The notes under the pieces are model-generated. The model saw nothing but the letters and a program-made list of their open reading frames with translations. It made no database searches and was not told the origin of the DNA. Source: MGBC163016 sp910588905 (lineage in GTDB: Bacteria; Actinomycetota; Coriobacteriia; Coriobacteriales; Eggerthellaceae). Taken from it: a stretch of 64,000 bases of DNA. The stretch spans positions 94,383-158,382 of the forward strand of contig CAPGDO010000003.1 in assembly GCA_948616985.1 (NCBI GenBank), written 5' to 3'. The position numbers were made by a program, and so were the translations under genes. Shown here piece after piece: positions 1 to 7,509 of this stretch. Every line of letters starts with the position of its first letter. Within the stretch, counting starts at the first letter, position 1.

Positions 1-460
1 ACCCGTCGAACACCGCCGGGATCAAATGGAAATGCTGATGGCTATCCACTCGAAAGGCGCTGCGCATCTGCGGGAACGCTTTCAGGAAGGCCTGGATCTG
101 AGCGCGGGCCTCTTGGCGAACCTGCTGGGTCAGGGATGTGCGCTTCGGTCCTGAAGAGCAGAGGAGCATCCTCGCGAAGCTCTGACGAAACATCCCGTTC
201 GCACCTACGAGCAAAGGCGCATCCTCAGCGGAAGAGAGAGCGGGGCCTTCCACCAGGTTCAAATGCAACCCCATCTTGATGAGCCCTGCATCCACGAAGG
301 GCTTGGCGAAGGCCGCACACTCGCTGAAATGAGGCGAGGTCACCAATGCGCTGGTCGAATTCAAAGCCCCTTCCCCACCGCACTTGCTCGAACGCGCCAG
401 GATCAGCTTCGACTGTTCAAGCGTGATGCCGAAGTCATCCGCATGGACGATGATCTCCAC
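1..460 (-). CDS. YdjC/ChbG-family carbohydrate deacetylase (partial, cut by left edge)
   Basis: Reading the complement from a GTG at 460 gives 153 uninterrupted codons running off the left edge. The start is preceded by an AGGGGG Shine-Dalgarno about 6 nt upstream. The product begins VEIIVHADDFGIT, carries HLNLVEG near residue 87 and DSHQHFHLIP near residue 140. These are the metal-binding Asp and His blocks of the YdjC/ChbG/HpnK fold, whose characterised members remove N-acetyl groups from sugars such as chitooligosaccharides or a hopanoid-linked sugar. The family assignment rests on these motifs; the substrate is unknown. The gene is divergent from a polyprenyl-phosphate glycosyltransferase 54 bp away, so a role in deacetylating a lipid-linked amino sugar is a reasonable inference. 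The C-terminal half is missing from the window. Confidence 0.85.
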   Translation of the reverse strand, partial: MEIIVHADDFGITLEQSKLILARSSKCGGEGALNSTSALVTSPHFSECAAFAKPFVDAGLIKMGLHLNLVEGPALSSAEDAPLLVGANGMFRQSFARMLLCSSGPKRTSLTQQVRQEARAQIQAFLKAFPQMRSAFRVDSHQHFHLIPAVFDG

Positions 461-514
461 GTATGCCCCCTGTCAAGCCGGTCCCCAACCCTGTCAATGG
501 TACACTGCCATCTT

Positions 515-1504
515 ATGGACCTGTCGCTCATCATACCGTGCCATAACGAAGCAGGGAATATCCATCCCTTCGCTGAGCGCATCCTTGAGTGCATGGATGG
601 AGCTGATGCTCCGCAGACCCTCGAGCTCATCTTCGTTGATGACGGTTCCTCCGATGATACCTTCGAGAAGGTGCTAGAGCTCATCGAAGACAAGAGGGAT
701 CCGCACATCACCATCGAAGGGATAGAGCTCTCCCGGAACTTCGGCAAAGAGGCAGCCATGCTGGCTGGCCTTGAGCAGGCCCAGGGAGACACGGTGGGCT
801 TCATCGATGCCGACCTGCAGCAAGACCCGGCCCTATCCTTCCAGATGTTCGCCTACCTTGCCGACCATCCCCACACCGATTGCGTGGCGGCCGTGCAGGA
901 AGAGCGTCGCGAAGGACGTGCGCTCAAGTGGTTCAAGCATCGCTTCTATAAGGCGTTCAATGCAGTGGGAGACGTGGAGCTCCCTGCCAACGCCAGTGAT
1001 TTCCGCGTATTCCGCCGCAACGTCGCCGAAGCGCTCTTGGCCATGCCGGAGTACTTCCGATTCTCCAAGGGCCTCTTCGCCTGGGTAGGGTTCAATACGC
1101 ACACCATCCCCTATACTCCCGCGGAACGCCATGCGGGAGACACCTCCTGGTCGTTCCGCAAGCTCATGGGCTATGCCTTGGGCGGCATCGTTTCCTTCAC
1201 CACGTGGCCCTTGCGCCTGATCCTGTATGTGGGCATGTTCACCTCCCTCATCTCGATCATCTATCTGCTGGTAGTGGTGTTCGAATACCTCATCGTCGGC
1301 ATCGATGTTCCCGGTTATCCCACGCTCATATGCATCACGCTCTTGTTCGCTGGCATCGTCATGCTGGCCTTGGGCATCTTCGGAGAATATCTAGGGCGCA
1401 TCTATATAGAGGGAAAGCGCCGCCCGGTGTATATCGCACGACGGACCATCCGCCAGGAAGTCAGCTCCTCTGCAGATCACGGAGCAGATGACCCCTCCCG
1501 ATGA
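515..1504 (+). CDS. polyprenyl-phosphate glycosyltransferase (GtrB/CsbB/DPM1-like, GT2)
   Basis: The product of 329 aa would transfer a sugar from a nucleotide donor to undecaprenyl phosphate on the cytoplasmic face of the membrane. It has a GT2 fold at the N terminus (LSLIIPCHNE, FVDDGSSDDT and the metal-binding DADLQQDP) and two hydrophobic helices near residues 230-315, as in GtrB, ArnC and CsbB. The open frame extends upstream to 263, but that stretch overlaps the antisense deacetylase gene and encodes nothing family-like. The start is therefore placed at the ATG at 515, immediately before the conserved MDLSLIIPCHNE; the ATG at 497 is an alternative. Its stop overlaps the next start (ATGA), so it is translationally coupled to the YfhO-like protein. 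In Bacillus and Listeria, CsbB-type enzymes work with YfhO proteins to glycosylate teichoic acids. Confidence 0.9.
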   Translation: MDLSLIIPCHNEAGNIHPFAERILECMDGADAPQTLELIFVDDGSSDDTFEKVLELIEDKRDPHITIEGIELSRNFGKEAAMLAGLEQAQGDTVGFIDADLQQDPALSFQMFAYLADHPHTDCVAAVQEERREGRALKWFKHRFYKAFNAVGDVELPANASDFRVFRRNVAEALLAMPEYFRFSKGLFAWVGFNTHTIPYTPAERHAGDTSWSFRKLMGYALGGIVSFTTWPLRLILYVGMFTSLISIIYLLVVVFEYLIVGIDVPGYPTLICITLLFAGIVMLALGIFGEYLGRIYIEGKRRPVYIARRTIRQEVSSSADHGADDPSR

Positions 1505-3873
1505 GCGCTGCTAAGACAATCCTGTTCTGGTTGGGTAGCTTCTTGCTCCCCATAGGCATCCTGTGCTTGGGAGCCTTCGTGGATGATATCTATCCATTCG
1601 GATCGCTGTCATTCATAGAAGCGGATCTACGGTACCAATACGTTGACTTCTTCGCTTGGTACCGAGATGTCCTCATGGGAGATGCGGACGCGCTCTATTC
1701 CTCAGCCCAAGGCCTGGGAAGCAGCACGGCGGCCTTGTTCGGCTACTATCTGGCAAGCCCCTTCAACCTCATCCTCCCCGCATTCGATGAGAGTCAGATC
1801 CCTCTCTTCTGCTTCATCATCGTGCTGCTGAAAGCGGGATGCATTCAGCTGTCCACCATCTTCTATCTGCGCAAGCGCTTCGGTCTAGGTCGCCTTTGGT
1901 CGTGCACGCTGGCCCTTGGGTTCTCGCTATCGGTTTGGACGCTTACCCAACTGAGGAATCCCATGTGGCTCGATGGCCTCATCATGCTTCCCCTCTGCGC
2001 TTGGAGCGTCTGCCTCCTTTTGCGCGATGGGAGATGGCGTCCTTTGGCGTTGACCTACGGCATCTGCGTTCTGACCAACTGGTATATGGGATACATGGTC
2101 GGCCTGTTCCTGTGCCTCTATGTGATCTTCGAAGGCTATGCGTTGGGCTTCGAGGGAGTGCGGTCATGGGGGAAGCAGCACCGCAAACGGCTCCTCTTGT
2201 TCTGCGGAGCGATGGCCGCAGGTTTGGCCTTGGCAGCTATCGTGTTCCTGCCTTCCGTGCTCGGCATCCTATCGAACGGCACCACTGTTGATAGCGAAGG
2301 GCAGATCCAGGCTATCATCGAAAAGAGGGCGCCGTCCCTTGCCTCCATTCCCCTTGCATATTTCTTGGCAGCTGCCATTCTTGGCATCGTCATCCTGGCA
2401 GGGATCGTGTTCCTCGCCTTTCGCAGAAGGACGCTGCGCAGAAGAGCAGCCATCTGCCTGTTCGCGATGCTCATCTGTTGTTTGGCTCTCTGCCTGGCGG
2501 TTCCTGCCCTGCAGCACGGCACGCTTCTCGATGTGCTAGGGGGGCTTGTCTATGGCGCCTGGAAGGACAGCTACACGCCCCAGCTGTTCGCCAACTTCAT
2601 CGTCCTCTTCGCTGCCGGTGCGCTTTTCGTTCTGCGCAGCGTTCCACTCAAGCTCAAGCTGGCTGCGGGACTGTTCCTCTTCCTGCTCCTGTTGAGCTCG
2701 TGGCTGTTCCCGCTGGCTTACATCTGGGGTGGCTTCCGGCTTCCCGCCGGCTATCACACCCGTGTTGGGTTCCTGTTCATATTCATGCTCCTTTGGTGTG
2801 CTGCGACAGCTCTTCGTGCCCTCATGCAGAATGGGAGCACCTCGAAGCTCAGGCGCATCCTTTTGATGCCCGGCGTGCAGGCAGGGGCGACCGTAGCTGT
2901 ATCTCTCGGCACGGTGATACGTACAGCGCTCATCTGGTACACCATCTTCGGATTCCTACCCTTCTCCGCCTTCGATGCCTACACTGAAGCTGCCGTGGCC
3001 CAAGTGGCAGAGCTAGAGCAAAAGGACCCGGGGGTGTATCGCGTTGAGAAGACCTACTGGAAGCTGGGAGAAGAGAGCCTGAACGAGGGCATGTCCTTGG
3101 GAGTGGATCAGCTCTCTTCCTATACCTCCACGGGTGACGGAAGCGCCATGGCCTTCTTAACGGCCTTGGGATGCGGAGATGGCAAGTTCTTCACCTATGA
3201 ATCCTCGCCCTCCTTGGCCATGGATTCGCTCATGGGAGTGAAGTACCTCTCTTCTCAAGAGCTTCCGCCCGGATATCTTGACGCGGGCTTCTCCCCTATC
3301 GAGATACCTGAAGGGGCTCGCTTCTACGAGAATCCCTATGCTTTGAGCCTTGCCTACGGCGTGCCCGAGAGCATCGTGGGCTTCCAGATGCCCACCGAAG
3401 CCGATCGCTGGGAGTGCTTGAATGCCTTCGCGAAAGCGGCTTGGGGCCGTGATGGAGAACTCTACCCTGAAGCTGGCTCCACCGAGCATCCCGAATTGGA
3501 CGAAGAGGCATTCCAGCAGATGGTCTCAGACATGCGGCAGCATCAATTCACCTTCGATGAGTTCGGCGGCTCCCGCATCTCAGGGACCATCGATGCCGCT
3601 GAAGGTCAGATGCTGCTCATGACCATCCCCAACCAAACGGGCTGGAGCGTCACCGTGAACGGCAATGCGGTCGAACCCCAAGATGTGGCCGAAGGCGCAC
3701 TGATGGCCATCCCCGTTGAGCCCGGAGAGAACCAGGTGGAGATGCGCTTCATGCCCCCCGGCCTCATCCCGGGAGCGGTCATCACTCTGTTCACGGCGCT
3801 GTTCCTCGGAGCCGCGCCGCGCCTTCGCAAACTCCGGCAAACGTCGACGCAGCATCGGGAACAGCGCATGTAG
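1501..3873 (+). CDS. YfhO-family membrane protein (GT-C glycosyltransferase)
   Basis: The product of 790 aa has an N-terminal signal-anchor helix, a GT-C-like acidic loop after it (residues about 40-60, with EADLRYQYVDFF and then WYRDVL), roughly a dozen membrane segments to about residue 500, and a C-terminal extracytoplasmic domain ending in one more helix near residues 760-775. This architecture and the sequence around the first loop match YfhO proteins. Some of these use a polyprenyl-phosphate sugar made by a CsbB/GtrB partner to decorate a cell-surface polymer on the outside. It overlaps the upstream glycosyltransferase by 4 bp, which supports a two-gene unit. The acceptor polymer is unknown. 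A strong hairpin starts at the stop codon. Confidence 0.88.
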   Translation: MSAAKTILFWLGSFLLPIGILCLGAFVDDIYPFGSLSFIEADLRYQYVDFFAWYRDVLMGDADALYSSAQGLGSSTAALFGYYLASPFNLILPAFDESQIPLFCFIIVLLKAGCIQLSTIFYLRKRFGLGRLWSCTLALGFSLSVWTLTQLRNPMWLDGLIMLPLCAWSVCLLLRDGRWRPLALTYGICVLTNWYMGYMVGLFLCLYVIFEGYALGFEGVRSWGKQHRKRLLLFCGAMAAGLALAAIVFLPSVLGILSNGTTVDSEGQIQAIIEKRAPSLASIPLAYFLAAAILGIVILAGIVFLAFRRRTLRRRAAICLFAMLICCLALCLAVPALQHGTLLDVLGGLVYGAWKDSYTPQLFANFIVLFAAGALFVLRSVPLKLKLAAGLFLFLLLLSSWLFPLAYIWGGFRLPAGYHTRVGFLFIFMLLWCAATALRALMQNGSTSKLRRILLMPGVQAGATVAVSLGTVIRTALIWYTIFGFLPFSAFDAYTEAAVAQVAELEQKDPGVYRVEKTYWKLGEESLNEGMSLGVDQLSSYTSTGDGSAMAFLTALGCGDGKFFTYESSPSLAMDSLMGVKYLSSQELPPGYLDAGFSPIEIPEGARFYENPYALSLAYGVPESIVGFQMPTEADRWECLNAFAKAAWGRDGELYPEAGSTEHPELDEEAFQQMVSDMRQHQFTFDEFGGSRISGTIDAAEGQMLLMTIPNQTGWSVTVNGNAVEPQDVAEGALMAIPVEPGENQVEMRFMPPGLIPGAVITLFTALFLGAAPRLRKLRQTSTQHREQRM

Positions 3874-3894
3874 GGGCCGATCTGGATCGGCCCC
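3873..3894. terminator. perfect 10-bp inverted repeat between convergent genes
   Basis: The arms 3873-3882 (GGGGCCGATC) and 3885-3894 pair perfectly around a TG loop. The hairpin sits directly after the YfhO-like gene and before the end of the convergent addA gene, without a clear U tract. It resembles the GTAGGGG(C/T)CGA palindromes at 42247, 52911 and 52958 and may be one of that dispersed family serving as a terminator. Confidence 0.6.
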
Positions 3895-3948
3895 ATGTAG
3901 CACCTGGAATAACCCGGTACGTCAGGCTACCCCGACACGTGACGCAGT

Positions 3949-6900
3949 TCAAACGCTTGGCCAATGCTCGCGGATCGTGCGTTCTAAGGCGGGCGTATCC
4001 GCAGCGGAGAACGCGTAGGTGACGGTTTGGGGCATACCCTCTTCGGAGAGCTGCTCAACGCGCACGAACGTGGCCTTCACCGTCTTGAAGCCAGAGCGCA
4101 GGAGCGCATAGGCATAGCACTGGGCCTGGAGCTCATGTTTGGCACGGATCTGCTCGACTGTCTCTCGTTCGCTGCCGCCAGTCTTGTAATCAGCGAAGAA
4201 CGCCGCATCCCCCCTGGTGGCCAGAGCGTCTATCTCGCCTTCGAGATACAGCGGCTCCCCATCAGGTCCTGGCAGCTGGACCATGAAGGGCACCTCTGCT
4301 TCCAGCCCATCGTATTCGCATAGCTCCTGAGCTTGGGGGCTAGCGAACCATGCGTCCAATGCCCTGTTCAGCCGAGCCTCTTGGGATCCCGCCACCCCCA
4401 GCTTCTGCACTTGGGCCGACACTACCTCACCATGGGGCCGCTCCAGATGATGGGCGCCCGTTCGAGCTCGGTTGATGATAGCCAGCTGAGCCAACCGATG
4501 GAACGCCGTGCCCAACGCCGTGGCATCCTCTTCGGGCATCTCAGAAAGCCGCACATCAGCCGGGAGAGCCCCTTCGCCTTCCTCCTTCGGCAGATCAGGC
4601 AGGACGAGCCCGTGATCCAAAGAGCTGTAGGAACGGACGTCGGCTCTGACCCCCGCGAAGGGGACCAGCTGAAGCTCAGTGGCTTGCGGCCGCACGGGGA
4701 CGAGGAAATCCTGGGGCTCCTGAGCGGTGGCACCCCCGGAAGCCTCCTCTTCCACCTCTCCCACCGTGAAGAGGATCTTCGCGGGCAGCGTACCCCCATA
4801 ACCGCAGGTAGTGGTATCCACGTAGCTCCCACCGGCGGTATCCCAGTAGAGAGCCTCGTGGACCTCCTTGAAGATGCCGTCGCGACTATAGGGAGCGCCG
4901 TTCTGCGGATGCGGAAGAGAGTTCGTCAGATAGCTCAGGTACAGAGAGCGCACTGCCCTGGTCAACCCGACATACAAGAGCCTCCGGGCTTCCCCGGCGC
5001 CCTCCTCCTTAGATACCCGGTTGAGCATGTAGAACAGCTGGGCGGGCGTCTCGACCTCTGAGAGGCTCTTGATCCCTGCGTCCTCAGCCCGTTGTTGGAT
5101 GATGGCCGTCAGGGCCGCGGGAGGGCTCATGCCCTTCTTGGAAAGCGCATAGGTATGCTCTCCCTGATTCTCCGCCAAGAAGCTCATGGTGGAACGTCCG
5201 CTGATCTTGAGTTCGGCCACGGCCACGTGGTCGAACTGGAGCCCTTTGGACCCATGGATGGTCATGATCTGCACGAAATCCGATTCCGTCACCGAGAGCA
5301 CGCCGGGGGATTCTTTAGCGAACATGAGCTTGGATTCGAACGCCCTCACCGCCTCAACGAAACCACCGCTCTCCCGCTCCACCTCTTCCAGCATGCCCAT
5401 CAGCTTCGACCAATTCCCCACAGAGGCTATTCCCTCAGCCCCGGCTCCTTGCATGCGGTCCAGATACCCGGATGCCACCAGCGCCCGGCGCACCGAAGAC
5501 GAGAGCGCTTGCCTGCGCGCACCCTTGATGAAACCGCCCAGGACCTCTTGAGCGCACAGGAGGGCTTGAGCGTTGCTATCTGCCAGCCCGAGCGCCTGCG
5601 CGTGCTCTCGGTCCCTGAAGCCTGCCGCAAGGGATCCATGCTTGAGCACGCCGTCGGCCCGATAGAAGGCAAGAGCCAGCAGGGTATCGTCGGAAATGGC
5701 GAACAGATCAGAGGTGAGGCAATCAAGGAGCGCCTGCTCATCTGAGGTGTTCACGGCATAGCGCAGAAGCGCTTTGAGCGTCTTCGCCTCGTCAGAGGCT
5801 GCAAGGATGGAACCTGCCGTCATCAGCGATTCCAGCCCCGCTTCCCTCAGCGCCGCGATGTACACATCCGCGTGCTTCGTCCTACCCAGGAGCAGGGCAA
5901 AGGTATGCTTCTCGGTCACCCCTGCTTCCCTATAGGCCTGCTTGATATCTGAGAAATGCTGAGCGATCCTGCGCGCAGAGGCCCAAAGGGCACGCTCCTG
6001 CTCTTCTACCCCCTCGCTCCCCTTGTAGTGCTGCACATCCACGGTGACCCGCGGGCGCGCATCCATCACCGGATCATCGCAGTCATTGATAGCGCCTTTC
6101 GGCGTGAGCTTCAGATAGGCGCTCCCGAACGAAGAAGCCTGAGAGAAGACAGCGTCCACGAACGCGAGGATATCCCGATGGCTCCGGAAGTTCTCCGTCA
6201 ACTGGGGCTGCAGCTGCCGCTCAGTGAGCTCTGGGTGGGCGGCTGCTATCTCTGAGCGGTACTCCATGAACGCTCCCACATCCGCTCCGCGGAAGCGATA
6301 GATGCTCTGCTGGGCATCTCCCACTACGCACACGTTGGCAAGATCAGGTTGCGCCAAGAGCTTCAAGAGGGCGATCTGCACCTTGTCAGTGTCTTGGAAC
6401 TCATCCACCATGATGAGCTTGAACTGATCGCGATAGCGTTCGGCCAAAGCCGGATGAGCCGTGAGGGCCTTCAACGCCATCCGCAAGAGGTCATCGTTGT
6501 CAACCAGTCCGCGCTCTTGCTTCAAGCGGTCATAGTGGGCGTTGTACGCTTTCGCCAATTCAAGGGCGACCCGGGCAGCCTCCAGACCGAACGTGCCGTA
6601 AGCGCCGAATATCAGCTTCCCGTGGACGTCCTTATAGCGGCTGACGATGTCTTCGGTCGCCTTCTTCTTGCCGAACGTAGCTGAGAGCACCGGGAAGGTC
6701 TCTATGACCTCTTTGAATCCCTCTCGGTCGAAGCAGTCATCCTCAAAGGCGAGGGCTGCCTGGTCAGAGCTCAGCCATTCATCAGTGGCTTCCAGAGCCA
6801 AGGGAATGGCATCCAAACGGGCCTGCTCATACTTGGCCGGATCCTTCGACCAACGAGGGACATCTGCCAGAAGCGCTTCCGCCAGCGCCTTCATGGATCT

Positions 6901-7509
6901 GAGGGCGTCGCCCGGAGCGAAGGAGGACGGGAAGCTGACGAATGAATCAGAGCCCGCGGGCATCGCCCCTACCTTCCGGCGCAGCTCAAGGGCGTCATCC
7001 AGCAACCCTGAGATGAATTCACCTACACCCAGAAGGCTCCAGTTCCAGTCCGTGTTCGCCAGGTCTATCTCACCCGATCGCGCCTGCTGGAGCACTGCTT
7101 CCCGGGCCTGAGCGGTCAGCTCCATCATCTCTCGCTCAGAGATCATCTTGAACTCGGGGTCAAGACCGATCTCCAGGGCGTTCTCTCGCAAGAGCCGTGA
7201 GCAGAACCCATGGATGGTCGATATCCAGGCACTGTCAGCTTGACGCGCCTGCTCTGCGAAGCCCTCAGCGAACAGAGCATCCTTGATGCGCGTGAGGAGC
7301 TCTTGGGCAGCTTTATCGGTGAAGGTGATAGCCAGCAGCTGGTGGATGGAATCGAGCTTGAACCCGCTTTCGGTCCCGAGGAATGCGTTCGCGGTCCTGA
7401 GCTTCAGCGTGAACGTCTTACCCGAACCAGCCCCAGCCGCAACGAACAGTGGACCGGGGAGGGTGGAGATGACGCGCTTTTGGGCATCATTGCAGTGGCT
7501 CAGATCCAT
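3949..7509 (-). CDS. addA: AddA/RecB-like UvrD-family helicase-nuclease
   Basis: The product of 1186 aa is the motor and nuclease subunit of an AddAB-type double-strand-break resection complex. Its SF1A helicase motifs are a Q motif (NDAQ), a Walker A AAGAGSGKT at residues 24-32, Walker B VDEFQDTD near 370, then GDAQQSIYRFRGAD and a late MTIHGSKGLQF block. A RecB-type PD-(D/E)XK nuclease closes the protein (EGEIDAL and FFADYKTGG near residue 1107, then the Q-x3-Y motif QAQCYAYAL). The length is normal for AddA. Its start codon directly follows the stop of the AddB-like gene, so the pair is an operon transcribed leftwards. The function is well established for the family. Confidence 0.92.
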   Translation of the reverse strand: MDLSHCNDAQKRVISTLPGPLFVAAGAGSGKTFTLKLRTANAFLGTESGFKLDSIHQLLAITFTDKAAQELLTRIKDALFAEGFAEQARQADSAWISTIHGFCSRLLRENALEIGLDPEFKMISEREMMELTAQAREAVLQQARSGEIDLANTDWNWSLLGVGEFISGLLDDALELRRKVGAMPAGSDSFVSFPSSFAPGDALRSMKALAEALLADVPRWSKDPAKYEQARLDAIPLALEATDEWLSSDQAALAFEDDCFDREGFKEVIETFPVLSATFGKKKATEDIVSRYKDVHGKLIFGAYGTFGLEAARVALELAKAYNAHYDRLKQERGLVDNDDLLRMALKALTAHPALAERYRDQFKLIMVDEFQDTDKVQIALLKLLAQPDLANVCVVGDAQQSIYRFRGADVGAFMEYRSEIAAAHPELTERQLQPQLTENFRSHRDILAFVDAVFSQASSFGSAYLKLTPKGAINDCDDPVMDARPRVTVDVQHYKGSEGVEEQERALWASARRIAQHFSDIKQAYREAGVTEKHTFALLLGRTKHADVYIAALREAGLESLMTAGSILAASDEAKTLKALLRYAVNTSDEQALLDCLTSDLFAISDDTLLALAFYRADGVLKHGSLAAGFRDREHAQALGLADSNAQALLCAQEVLGGFIKGARRQALSSSVRRALVASGYLDRMQGAGAEGIASVGNWSKLMGMLEEVERESGGFVEAVRAFESKLMFAKESPGVLSVTESDFVQIMTIHGSKGLQFDHVAVAELKISGRSTMSFLAENQGEHTYALSKKGMSPPAALTAIIQQRAEDAGIKSLSEVETPAQLFYMLNRVSKEEGAGEARRLLYVGLTRAVRSLYLSYLTNSLPHPQNGAPYSRDGIFKEVHEALYWDTAGGSYVDTTTCGYGGTLPAKILFTVGEVEEEASGGATAQEPQDFLVPVRPQATELQLVPFAGVRADVRSYSSLDHGLVLPDLPKEEGEGALPADVRLSEMPEEDATALGTAFHRLAQLAIINRARTGAHHLERPHGEVVSAQVQKLGVAGSQEARLNRALDAWFASPQAQELCEYDGLEAEVPFMVQLPGPDGEPLYLEGEIDALATRGDAAFFADYKTGGSERETVEQIRAKHELQAQCYAYALLRSGFKTVKATFVRVEQLSEEGMPQTVTYAFSAADTPALERTIREHWPSV

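Noticed and set aside
263..514. N-terminal extension of the GtrB-like protein
   Set aside because: The 84 residues are antisense to the YdjC/ChbG gene and are not glycosyltransferase-like; the conserved domain begins at the ATG at 515.
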